This document shows, one piece after another, positions 51,577-64,000 of a stretch of DNA of 64,000 nt. The stretch is from Rotaria sp. Silwood1 (lineage: Eukaryota; Rotifera; Eurotatoria; Philodinida; Philodinidae), in the NCBI GenBank assembly GCA_905250075.1, contig CAJNOP010000091.1:261379-325378 (forward strand). Reading direction: 5' to 3'. The notes under the pieces were generated by a model, which ran no database searches, had not been told where the DNA came from, and saw only the letters and a list, made by a program, of their open reading frames with translations. How positions within the stretch are numbered: the first letter of the stretch is position 1; each line of letters starts with the position of its first letter. The position numbers and the translations under genes are program-made.

Positions 51577-52835
51577 AAAAAGGAAAAAAAAAAACTAGAT
51601 TTTATTATAATTTATATCGACACTATGAATGAAGGAAGGTGTTTTTTTTTTGTTTTGGTTATCTCATTATCGTTCTTTTAATGTGAAAGAAAACAACTTT
51701 ATTGATTGTATAGTTCATCAACAAACAAAATCTTTTTATAATTAATTAGGAGTTATTCGTATTTCAGACCAACATTTGTTCGTTTATAGACTAATTAAAT
51801 AAATAAATACATATATGAATAGATATTAGTTATCATCGATAGATTCTATCAGCAAGGACATAGATACAAGGAGGGAATAGAAAAAAATTCAATAACATAT
51901 TGCATAATTATTTATTCATTTATGAATGTTCGGAAGAGATGATAAGAATAATATTGTTCTCTTTTCAATTCTTTCGATAGAATATCTTATGTCATTTTGA
52001 CAATATCGGATTACGAAAGAAACATTGTAATTGTCATGTTTAGTATCACAATACGTTAAATCCAATGACAAATGGTGATTTTTTTAAATCCAACAATGTT
52101 GTTAATTGTATAAATTAACAATTGAATTCAATTTTACATGTACTATCATTGTCATTGAGTTGTTTATTTTAATGATTTCTTTATAAACTTCATGTTTCAA
52201 TATTACAATCAAAGTCATTCTTATGACTAAATCAAATATATTTTTGTAAAATATCACGATCGTACAAGAATTCAACACAATCAAATGAGATCTTTTACAT
52301 ATTTTTTTTTTTTAGTTTAGTAAACTTTAAATGAATTTCAAACTCACTGCGATAAATCTATTAATCAATTTAATGTTTGAAACAAACAGAAAATCGATTA
52401 ATTCTGAATCAAAATAGTCCCGAATTAAAGAAGAAAAACAAAGAAGAAGACAATCATTTTCCCTATACACATAAATACATATTCTAATCCAATTGTACAT
52501 ACATATTGGATAGAATAAATAAAATAAAAATGAGTGTTTGTTTGCTACAATTGTTTCGTAAAAATTTTTGAAAGAAAGAAGGAGAGAAAAAAAAAATATG
52601 TACTGTTATAACAATAGAAGAAAAAAAATCAATTTAATGAAGATGGACAGAAAAATATCGCATTACAAACAGAACACAAAAACAAAAACTAAAAATCATG
52701 GTTTTTTTTTTTCTTTTGCTGTCAGTAAACGAAATAATTAAAATGCTCATATTGGACAAAACAAGAAAAACGTCATTCACTATTAACGTACAGAATTCAA
52801 ATAACAAGAGAGAGAGAGAGGAAGTTTTATTTGAA
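51577..52835. other. Convergent intergenic region, no gene seen
   Basis: The 3' flanks of the secreted-protein gene (+) and the HECT ligase gene (-) meet here. Sequence is AT-rich with several poly-A runs and a short GA run just before 52823. No frame is convincing. Confidence 0.6.
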
Positions 52836-55854
<3,019 letters not shown>

Positions 55855-56647
55855 CACCGGGATATATTCATATTAGGTAATCATAATAAAACAAAAAACA
55901 AACTAAAATGATAAAGAAAAAAAAAACAACACGAATAAAATTTTATTTTATTTTTTATTCTACTTATATAAACATAGGCAGATGCCTTAGAGTAATTTCG
56001 ATCGCCTGATCAACGAAATGCGAATTGAAAAGGAAAAATGATATGTACACACGTTATGTTTACCTTGCTTCTTATTTGTCTATCGAACAACCAATCAAAT
56101 TTTATTAGATTTTATCAATATATAGAGTGACCATAAAGTCACTAGAAAAAAAAAGAAAATTTTGAATATCTTCGCTATATTTTGATTAAATGAACTATTA
56201 ATAAAACAAAAAAAAACATTTGTTTATGCGCTATACTTGGGTGAAATCAAACTTCAATTTTTATCCATAGTCTTTCATATTAATCAAGAGAAAAAATAAA
56301 TCTACACCCGTTTACATCTTACTCGTTCACTTAAGGCACATGTAAACTCACTATATTACCTTGTTTCTATTGTTGTTGTCGGTAACGACAGAAAAAGAAA
56401 ATTGATGGCAAATAAGTGAATGTATGCTATTATTGAAATCATTTTAAAATTTTACATAGCCACAATTGTCGTACAGTGAATAATTTGGAAAAACTTAGTA
56501 ATAGATTTTCTTTTCTTCAGTATTCAATTTTTTGGTTAAGTGTTTCATCTAAGTCAGTTGTTCTGAAGCTTTCCGTAAGTCGAACTCGAGCGAACTTTAC
56601 ATTTTGTTCTAGATTATAAACTAACCTAACACTATAAGCATCACAGA
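55855..56647. promoter_or_regulatory. Divergent promoter region between the HECT ligase and B-box genes
   Basis: Start codons of two divergent genes are 793 bp apart, so this segment must contain both promoters and 5' untranslated regions. It is AT-rich with several poly-A/T runs. No specific promoter elements can be assigned with confidence. Confidence 0.5.
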
Positions 56648-58334
56648 ATGAGCACAGCATTGCATGCATCACTACTAACAACAGAAGAAAGATTGAAGTT
56701 AGATCGAGAATGTTCGTCATGTGGTTTGATTGCTAATTTTGCTTGTATCAATCATTGTGAAGCTGTTCTCTGTGCTCGATGTACTAGCAAACATCGTGCT
56801 AATGTCATTCGACAAATGCATGAGCTTTTCAAACGATTGAAAATGTACCAAATAAGATTGGCCGATTCTACTGATAATTTGACAAAGTAAGTATCTGCGC
56901 TTGAATGGATCTGAAGAAAAAAAAGATGATGATATTGTTGATAATGGGGAATACTCGTAGAAAAATTTCATTTATTTATTGTTTAGCTCCAACTTATCAG
57001 TTATGGCAAGAAATTCTTTGGAAACTTATTTAATTATTCTCAAGGAACATCTTGAAAAGGATCACTTACTTGATGCAAAAACACTTGTTGATTTAGATAT
57101 GCGTCTCAAGGATCAAATAGGCCAAATCACTAAAAAGTCTCCATCTCTTATGGCTTCTCATAATTTTCGTCGTTCTCGTATGAGAGCACAGACAGCAAGA
57201 ATCAATCGGTCGAAGACGATTACTGTCTCACTCAATATTCAAAAAGATTTTCCACTTCCTATCGAACGATCGTTTTCGATGGGTCCACATCCGATAGCAG
57301 TTTCACTAGTTGATTCATACTTAGAAACAGTCTTTTGTCAAGGACGAGATAACAGTGTCATACTACTCAGTTTATTATCTATTGATGTGTACACACGTGG
57401 TTCTGGTTTAACTTGGTCTATACCACTTAGTCGAGTACTAGGCAATGTAAAAGATAAGATATTTGCAGGTGTTTGGTGTTCTTACGTTGAACGATTAATT
57501 CTTGTCGGTCGATATCATTTTTACATGTTTGATATTGATCGACAAAGAGTTCGATGTGTTTGCAAATGTGGATGTGGTGCTCGTTGTTGTTCTGGCACAA
57601 TGCCACCGACATCACGTCGTTACATGACAATAAGATATCGTTGTCAACCAACTTACGATGATCGTACTGATTCTCGAAGATTTCTTGCAAGCAATCATAC
57701 TGGACTTTTATTCTATGGTGAGCTTCACAAATTTTCACCAAAATGAAATTTTTTTTACTCAATTTTAGCCTATAAGTCTGGAGCAGACACATATCGATTA
57801 GAGACCTATACGTTGGATGATGTAGACCAAGAACTGAAATTAATCAATGATCTATCGATCGATGGGCAATTGGCTGCCATATGTTTATCTTATGATCATC
57901 TAGCTTTTGTTTATCGACGTTTTCCACGAATAGAAAAATCAACTACACAATTAAGAAATCTATTAGAAATTGATCATTATTTTGCTTTACATAATCATTC
58001 TCTTAAAAAATTAGCTGATCACGTTCGTCTGCCTTCGTCAATTCGATGGATAACAGCCATCGTACCTTATGGGACAGAATCTAGATATCTTCTATGTGAT
58101 CCTCGAAGTCAACAATTACTTCTCTATCAAGCTATGGACGGTGTTCTTATTCGTCGTTTTCATATTGGACCAGTCAATGCATGTTGTCTTAGCGATGGTC
58201 GATTAGTTTTGTGGATACAAAAAGCATATGCTAGCTCACCAATTGGAAAACTACACTTTATTAGTACTCCTCATCTAGAAAAGTATGCATTGGTATCGAC
58301 ATCATTTGAACTTTTGAAGAAATCACACAAATAA
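56648..58334 (+). CDS. B-box-like zinc-finger protein of unknown function
   Basis: Three exons, 56648-56886, 56987-57717 and 57769-58334, in phase, give 511 residues. The N terminus has a B-box-type metal-binding pattern: C22-x2-C25, C33, H36/C37, C42-x2-C45 and H49, reading CSSCGLIANFAC...LCARCTSKH. A helical segment follows (about 50-125) that could be a short coiled coil as in TRIM proteins, then a basic stretch. The remaining 350 residues alternate short hydrophobic strands with turns (ILVGRYHFYMFD, RYLLCDPRSQQLLLYQ), which looks like a beta-propeller but carries no NHL or WD signature. A Cys cluster (CVCKCGCGARCC) sits near 268-280. There is no RING finger, so ubiquitin-ligase activity cannot be claimed. 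Intact frame and clean introns suggest a working gene. It is divergent from the HECT ligase. Confidence 0.82.
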
Positions 58335-58862
58335 TTCATAGCAATCGATTTTTTTACACTACTCATTCATAGAACTAACTATTGACAGTTTTTTCATTTA
58401 TATTACCTTTTTTTCGAGTATCTTTACGGTTACATATATATCGAACAATATATGCTACCATTATAAGCTATTTATTGTGATTCTTTTACAAGTCAGAAGT
58501 GTCATAGTGACAGCATCGGATTGAGTTTTAATCAATAGCACTTTGCTGGTGGATACTCAGCTTCGTGATTCTTCCTTGGTTATGTCACTGTTTTCATAAA
58601 GTTAACAGTTACACAAAATTTAGAAAAAAATTAATATAACTGAATTCAATATAGATGTTACTCAAGCACTTCATCAAAAAAAACCGCTTCGAATCTAACA
58701 ATATTTCTTCGAATCATCGCAATTTTTAGCTCAGCAAATTTTGTTGATGTTCTATTCCTCTGTAACTCGACTAGAAAATTTGAATTATCTAAGTTTTTCT
58801 GAATTTATTGCTTATAAATCTCATGAAAACTACTTATAACCAGACATCACATAATAATCAAG

Positions 58863-58997
58863 ATGTGGGTGAGGGTGCGGGTGTGGATGCATGATTGGGT
58901 GAATAAGTAACGGTGTGAGTGTGGTTGTGGCTGTTGGTGGGTGTGTGAGTGAGGGTCTTCCCTTCATTGAGATCCACACCCTCACACCCATACCCTC
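58863..58997. repeat. Telomere-like G-rich patch followed by a C-rich inverted arm
   Basis: The plus strand carries many GTGGG, GTGAGGG, GTGTGG and GGGTG words (58863-58955). A C-rich arm follows (about 58971-58996: ccacaccctcacaccc) that is complementary to the G-rich part. The words resemble degenerate TGTGGG, the hexamer reported for bdelloid telomeres. No perfect tandem array remains. It could be an interstitial telomeric relic or a minisatellite with hairpin potential. Confidence 0.5.
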
Positions 58998-59743
58998 TAG
59001 ATGATCATGAGAGAAATCGATGGGACCTGCGACTTCTAAGGGTATTTCATTTTATTTGACGAAAACTAAAACGTTTAAAAATAGAATGATACAGTTAAGG
59101 ATAAATATCTGACATCTATCAATGCAGATAAGTAAATTTCTGAAGGTCTTCTACTGAAACGACGATGAAATATTTGAAATCAGAATTAATCAGAGGAATG
59201 AAATTGATCGAATAGTTAAGTAAAACTATTGATAAAAGCACGAAAGGTTCTTGTCAATCTAGAAATTTATTTTATACAATTCTATTCAATAGCACATTGT
59301 GCTACGATTGATTTTGTGATTCTCTTTTTTGGAAAATATTCATTAGAAAAACTTCAATCTGACAGCTCAACGAAAACATGTTTTACTCAACAAGGTGTTG
59401 GAATTGATCGGCTCTGTTTGTTATAAAATCTTCGTTAGTCGATGAAAAAATCGATCAATGAGATTAAAAAAAACCTGTTTACAAAATAGAAAGATACGCT
59501 CTCTCATTTTCTATTCAAAGTCTGAGACGCTAAGAAATGCTTGGCATTTATGCAATATATAATCTAATCAATCTGTTGAAATCTCCATCGATAGGAACAA
59601 CATTTTCTCTGTGTCTCATCGGTCGAAATCATTGAATTAGAATTTGGTTCAGAAAGCGAATTCGAACACAGAAAGTATATCAAAGATGATTTCACCATCT
59701 CTGAAAGTTTCTTCTGTCACAGTGTGATATGCATTATATTCTT

Positions 59744-59851
59744 TTTCTATGTAGATCAAAATTTCTCTTACTCCATGCGGACCAGAACCAGATTGCTAAA
59801 TCATCAGCGAATGATAACACAAGTACATTGCATTTCACGGTGAGTTGCATC
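59744..59851 (-). mobile_element. Possible LINE reverse-transcriptase scrap (FADD motif)
   Basis: A minus-strand frame reads MQLTVKCNVLVLSFADDLAIWFW, where FADDLA matches the catalytic motif of LINE reverse transcriptases (F/Y-ADD). The frame is lost soon afterwards and no other RT motif was seen on either side, so the assignment rests on one short motif. Confidence 0.35.
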
Positions 59852-60229
59852 TAAAACAAATTTGCTTGGTCGACTAGCTCCAGACGATCGTTCGATGAGC
59901 TAAAATTCAAATCATCTTTGACATTTGCCCATTTCACAGAGAACTTTAAAAAATCATCGATTTTTTAATGATGAAAATAAACTCTTTTAAGTCGATAAAA
60001 AACTAAAATATTTGGATAATGTCAGAGTATTCAAAACAGAATTCTCTAGTAGAACTTGACAGATAATGATTTTTGTTATGTGATTCATTATCATATACTA
60101 GTCGCTACAAAATAATTCGATTCGAAATGACTTTATTGTTCAATCATTTGTTCAAGACTATGATGAGAATGTTAAAGCAAGGTCAGTTTTCAAAAATCAT
60201 CAAATTTGATCAATGCTGAACTTTTGTGC

Positions 60230-60975
60230 TTAATGGTTTCCATAATCACTCACATAGAGATTACCCGATTAATCCACAAAAATTTCATAAGGAAATGATA
60301 ATTGTGTAAGACTATTACCCTGACCTTGGTCACCAGCCACAACAATACCTTGTTTCGTACCTTCCATCCACTTCATAACAAGATGGTTCTACTCGTCCCA
60401 TACGTACACAGAATGATTTCGATCGACAAATACGTATCTTGGATAATTCAATTGATCAAGACGACTCCCTAGACCATGTCCACCTGCAACGACTGTTCCT
60501 TGATTTACTTCCATTCGATATCGTGTAACTTGATATCTAGCGCAAACAACAATGTAGAGAAAACCATCACCGTCTATTGTCGAGTCATGACATCCAATAT
60601 TTGAAATGATCTTCTTTCCATTTGTACCATTTTGACGAGGCCATCGAAATACTCTATTATTAACACCATCACAAATAATAAGAATATTTTTTTTATCAAT
60701 AATCACATCTGGCGGATAGCTCAACTGATCAGGAAGATTTCCTTGTCCATTTCCACCGGCCACAACTCGACCAGTCGTCGCACCACATTGCCATTCAATA
60801 TTATGATGATTCCAGTAATCAGCGATGTATATAATTTTATCATCATCAATACACAAATCCCAGGAATAGTTGAGTTGATTCATTTCACTACCTTGCCCAT
60901 TTCCTCCAGCGACTATAACACTATTCTATATCCATTTTGGTTTGGTATTTAGATGTTCACTGCATAGTTATGGTA
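60230..60975 (-). pseudogene. NHL-repeat protein pseudogene
   Basis: On the minus strand a TTGTTTCAG acceptor near 60975 leads into one frame with repeated NHL units. Each has the pattern VVAGG-G-G...QLNYP..V.VD....Y..D..N.R...W (for example VVAGGNGQGN, QLSYPPDVIID, VVAGGHGLGS, QLNYPRYVFVD). The same frame carries three internal stops: TAG at 60928-60926, TAG at 60391-60389 and TAA at 60271-60269. Recognisable NHL sequence continues on both sides of each and no frameshift is needed. Intact relatives fold as beta-propellers and form large families in bdelloids. The longest uninterrupted part, from the ATG at 60883, would give only 164 residues. Repeated stops point to a young pseudogene rather than an expressed short protein. 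Confidence 0.75.
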
Positions 60976-61040
60976 CTGAAACAAAACATACATTTGTTCA
61001 TTCACATTGAATCAAAGTACGAGGATAAAAATTGATACTT

Positions 61041-61137
61041 GAGGATGTGGGTATAGGTAGTGTCTTCATCTATATCCGCATCCACATCCCACACTTCACA
61101 CCTACCCACATCCACAGTTCACACCCACCCACATCCT
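61041..61137. repeat. Second telomere-like patch (G-rich arm then C-rich arm)
   Basis: A short G-rich arm (gaggatgtgggtataggtag from 61041) is followed by a longer C-rich arm with CCCACA, CCACATCC and CACACCC words (about 61076-61136). The orientation, G-rich then C-rich, is the same as in the patch at 58863-58997. The two patches bracket the NHL pseudogene. Confidence 0.5.
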
Positions 61138-61595
61138 TTCTCCTTGCTTCTGTTTGATGCGGTAATATATCGGAGTGAAAAGAGAATAATGAGCGTATAT
61201 GCAGTGTATAGCGCATCGATTACAAAAGTATTGAACACTATGGGTCGTATTACTTAAGGATACGAGGATGATATCATAAAAAGATGATATGAAGCAAGAG
61301 TGAAATGACGTAACGATGATACCACATACAGGTGATAGCATATCATGTCAGTGTATCTCTTGGCACACTAAGTCGATGTGTTTTCGGTTAGTCTACCCAC
61401 ACGCCATTATATATGTTTTATTAAAGAAAAAATGAGTATAGAAATAATGTATGAAAAAAATTGCGATACAAATCAACTGTGGTTCCTATGTGAATAAATA
61501 TGAAAACTAAAAGCAAGTTATTTCTAAAGTATGTATGAATGAGTAAAAAGAAAGAAAAGAGAACATGTTCAATGTTTCATCAAGACCGTTGCAGC
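61138..61595. other. Intergenic, no gene seen
   Basis: No open frame or repeat of note lies between the telomere-like patch and the end of the NHL exon. It presumably holds the 3' untranslated region of the NHL gene on the minus strand. Confidence 0.5.
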
Positions 61596-62119
61596 TTAAG
61601 CTAGGATACACGAGAACTTTTGTATGCGGTGATTGAGTGTGTCAGCCACGTACAAATTATCTTGACTGTCGAGTCTAACTGCAGAGGGACTACTTAGTTT
61701 GTTGTCTCCATTGCCAGGTGCTCCCGTGCCTGCAATGACACGACCAGTCGTTTGACCAGCTGGAAAGAACAGTATGCGATTATTGGGCGTGTCGGCGACG
61801 CACATATTTCCCGAGGAATCGATCGTTACATCTCTGGCAGCCCCTGGTGCTGAGTTAAGATTAGTAATAGGTGTCACTGCACCGGCTCCTAAAGCCCAGC
61901 TAACCATAGCGCCTCCCCCTTGATGACCGATCACAAGATGAGTTGATGTTGAATCCAAAGCAGCACCACTTGGGTTGGTCAATCCAGTAACTATTGGTGA
62001 TGTAACCCCGCTATTTTGTGCAATTTGGTAGATACAATTATTCGAACTAGTCACGTAAAGTATGCCCGGGTTAGGATCACGTGTAATACCCAAAGGGAAT
62101 CCGGCAGCGACTCCTGTAA
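61596..62119 (-). CDS. Terminal exon of an NHL-repeat (beta-propeller) protein, partial
   Basis: A minus-strand exon begins after a CCTTTTCAG acceptor at 62120 and ends at a stop at 61596, encoding about 173 residues. It holds NHL-type blades with YVTSSNNCIYQI, MCVADTPNNRILFFP, GRVIAGTGAPGN and LYVADTLNHRIQKF, including the D-x-x-N-x-R core. The exon starts in the middle of a codon (phase 1), so at least one 5' exon is missing. I could not find it in 62120-64000 with confidence. The coding sequence is clearly richer in G+C than the AT-rich genes to the left and uses many C/G-ending codons. NHL propellers bind proteins, glycans or RNA; the specific role is unknown. The 3' end looks natural rather than truncated. 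Confidence 0.75.
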
Positions 62120-63550
62120 CTGAAAAGGCACACATATTTCAAGATAATACAACAATATTTGATGACGGTTTTCGAATGATATCCTTCCCAAAACCTGATT
62201 TCATTTCATAAAAGAGTAGGGACATATTCAGGATTTTTTGAGCACTTGGCAAAAGCCGAGTGGAGCTCGATGACAGGTTGGGTTACTACGGATGATTGTA
62301 AAGTTTTATTTGATAATTATTATTTATTCTTATTTTACATGTCTAACGAACTAACATTCTAGTAATCGATCACCACTAAGCTATTTTTGCATGCTTTTAC
62401 AATTTTCTTTCGATCCAACAAGCACTGCGAACAATCGGATAGTCTTGCTCTAGCATTGACGTATATTTTCTTGTTTATGAGAGCTGTATATTCTCAAGCG
62501 GTCGCACAAGAATAAGTTCTTTTTGTGGCCTTGACGTTTTCTAGTTTTGAAACAAAAGTATATGCCTGTTTTTAAATTACAAACATGTGTTCCATATACA
62601 AGAATGCACAGATGATATCACCGAAGGCATTAACTGTCAAAAACAGTTTTTGAAAGATTTCATTAGTAAAATTTAGATTTGAATATAAATGATTTGAGAA
62701 CAAACTCCTTCTCATCTGTATTTTGCTGTGAGATATAGCGAAGGTTTTAACGATAACTTATTAAATTCACTATCAAAGATTAATAATCTTTGCAGTGCAG
62801 TAGTTTTAATTCTCGTGTTATCATCGTAACTTCAACAATTATTTCTATCATATCTTTTCACGTCAGAAATGACTACACTCTGAGCTACCAGCTTGAACAG
62901 CTATGAAATATGCGTATATATGTTAGTTAACCAAAGTGTATTGACATAACAATAGAAGACTTCGACAGAACATACTCTTATCAAAGTTGTATGCACGTAA
63001 ATAAAGCTTTTGAACTATAACTCTTTTGGCTGAGGTTGTGCGAGAGTGTGAATGAAGAGAGGATTCACACTCTCAAAGTACAAACGGAGCTGCAAAATAT
63101 CTAGTAAGACATTTGTCACAGAATATTGTACTCATGAGAAGCTATGGTATCCAGATTGATGATATACGATTCCTAGGACAGTAAGACCATCAGTATAATG
63201 ATCGTCAATGCGTTAGAATCCGACATTAATGAGGCTGAAATCGGTAATGATGGTTTGTGTATTATCAACAGTCACTGTCGTGCGAAAGTGAATTCTACTA
63301 AACAAGGTAGGGACTAAAATTTTTCTCGACTTTATTGTGAAGAATCAATTTTGATTATGAGTTTGTTAGTAAATACTTCTAAATAATAATGAATATTTTT
63401 CTTATTTGGTTAGTAAAGAAGAAAAAAATAGATCGAAATGAAAAATGTTTTGTGCTACTAAATTGTCTCTACATAGAATAAAATGCTTTGTTAATGTCAC
63501 TGTCATAATATCATCTTGTCAGATTCTCCTGACAAAAAAGCTGGATTCCT
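62120..63550. other. Gap between the NHL and FG-GAP coding segments
   Basis: No gene is recognised. It might be an intron of the NHL gene, but no upstream exon with a good donor was found. A 12-bp perfect hairpin lies at 63042-63074. Confidence 0.45.
63042..63074. repeat. Perfect 12-bp inverted repeat (hairpin)
   Basis: gagagtgtgaat at 63042-63053 and its exact reverse complement at 63063-63074 are separated by nine purine-rich bases. It could be a transposon end, a terminator-like hairpin or chance; no associated gene is evident. Confidence 0.55.
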
Positions 63551-64000
63551 TCATTTGCTGCAGACAGCTAAGAAAACACCAATTTGGTTTGTACCGCTGT
63601 CTGCAACCAGAACATCGTTATCACCATCCCTATCTATATCGCCTGCTACTACAGACACCGGTACTGTGCCAGCGCCAGTTGCGTAGGTTACTGGAGTAGC
63701 AGCAAATGTGCCATCACCATTGCCCAGGATAACACCAAAGTTGTTTGTACCACTATTCGCGGTAACAATATCAAGTTTGCCGTCGCCATTCGCATCGGCT
63801 GTTTTCACAGACGTCGGTGCTGAGTTAGCAAGTAACCCATAGTTTACTGGAGCAGCAGGAAATGTGCCAGTACCACTATTCAGTAAAACACCAACATTGT
63901 TTGTATTCTTGTATGCGACTATAATATCAGCTTTGCCATCGCCATTTACGTCGGCTGTTGTCACAGACGCTGGTGCTGAGCCAGCGAAAAATCCAACTCT
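63551..64000 (-). CDS. FG-GAP/VCBS-repeat protein, 3' part, runs off the window
   Basis: The minus-strand frame is open from the window edge to a TGA at 63551-63553, about 149 residues. It holds tandem FG-GAP/VCBS repeats of about 60-70 residues, each with a calcium-loop motif DxNGDGxxD (TADVNGDGKADI, TADANGDGKLDI, GDIDRDGDNDVLVAD). The repeats also carry NNFGVILGNGDGTF and PVTYATG segments. Such repeats build integrin-like beta-propellers that bind calcium and are usually extracellular. The last repeat breaks off after NQIGVFL and ends in an unrelated AVCSK, so the C terminus may be truncated. Base composition is far richer in G+C than the window average. Similar genes are common in bacteria and multiplied in bdelloids, so horizontal origin is possible but unproven. 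Confidence 0.8.
   Translation of the reverse strand, partial: RVGFFAGSAPASVTTADVNGDGKADIIVAYKNTNNVGVLLNSGTGTFPAAPVNYGLLANSAPTSVKTADANGDGKLDIVTANSGTNNFGVILGNGDGTFAATPVTYATGAGTVPVSVVAGDIDRDGDNDVLVADSGTNQIGVFLAVCSK

Larger units (their letters stand above)
58335..60229. other. Repeat-rich intergenic stretch
   Basis: Contains a telomere-like G-rich/C-rich patch (58863-58997) and a LINE scrap (59744-59851). The rest has no recognisable gene, and the frame at 59229-59426 has no conserved features. Confidence 0.55.

Noticed and set aside
57427-57792. A 121-codon minus-strand open frame
   Set aside because: It lies entirely antisense to the second and third exons of the B-box gene, crosses its intron and has no recognisable motif; it is a shadow of that gene.

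Overview
The window is animal nuclear DNA, strongly AT-rich. It has compact genes with many short GT-AG introns (about 50-70 bp) and scattered longer introns filled with decayed repeats. The metazoan gene set fits a bdelloid rotifer such as Rotaria or Adineta: kinesin-13, an EVI1/PRDM16-type zinc-finger factor, an orphan rhodopsin-like GPCR, a cyclic-nucleotide phosphodiesterase, srGAP and a NEDD4-family ubiquitin ligase. NHL-repeat and FG-GAP/VCBS-repeat genes and patches resembling degenerate TGTGGG telomeric repeat point the same way. The organism call is an inference from gene content and composition; no marker gene proves it.

Layout from left to right: 1-5.7 kb has no recognisable gene but holds a copy of a dispersed repeat and two fold-back structures. 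5.7-8.0 kb is an intact kinesin-13 (+). 9.8-11.4 kb is an unrecognised three-exon gene (+) with a more GC-rich coding style. 16.1-20.2 kb is an EVI1/PRDM16-like zinc-finger gene (+) without a PR domain, cut short by an in-frame TGA inside the last finger region. 21.2-23.2 kb is a two-exon GPCR (-). 27.0-34.5 kb is a seven-exon phosphodiesterase (-), PDE1-like by eye, with a LINE fossil in its largest intron. 40.3-49.2 kb is a complete srGAP (+; F-BAR, RhoGAP, SH3) with what looks like an optional stop-containing exon before the SH3. 50.5-51.6 kb is a secreted or surface-anchored protein built from a duplicated cysteine-rich domain (+). 52.8-55.9 kb is a C2-WW4-HECT ligase of the ITCH/WWP/Su(dx) type (-). 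Head to head with it, 56.6-58.3 kb is a B-box-like zinc-finger protein (+). From 58.9 kb the character changes: telomere-like G-rich/C-rich patches, LINE scraps, an NHL-repeat pseudogene (-), an intact NHL exon (-) and an FG-GAP/VCBS-repeat gene running off the right edge (-). The last two are clearly richer in G+C than the rest.

The genes do not form an operon or a single pathway. Several are conserved cytoskeletal or signalling genes: microtubule depolymerisation, Rho/F-BAR membrane remodelling, cyclic-nucleotide breakdown and ubiquitination. The right end looks like an accessory, possibly subtelomeric, compartment. At least five copies of one undescribed non-coding repeat family sit in introns and intergenic DNA.

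Exon coordinates were worked out by hand from splice signals and reading-frame continuity, without transcripts or database searches.
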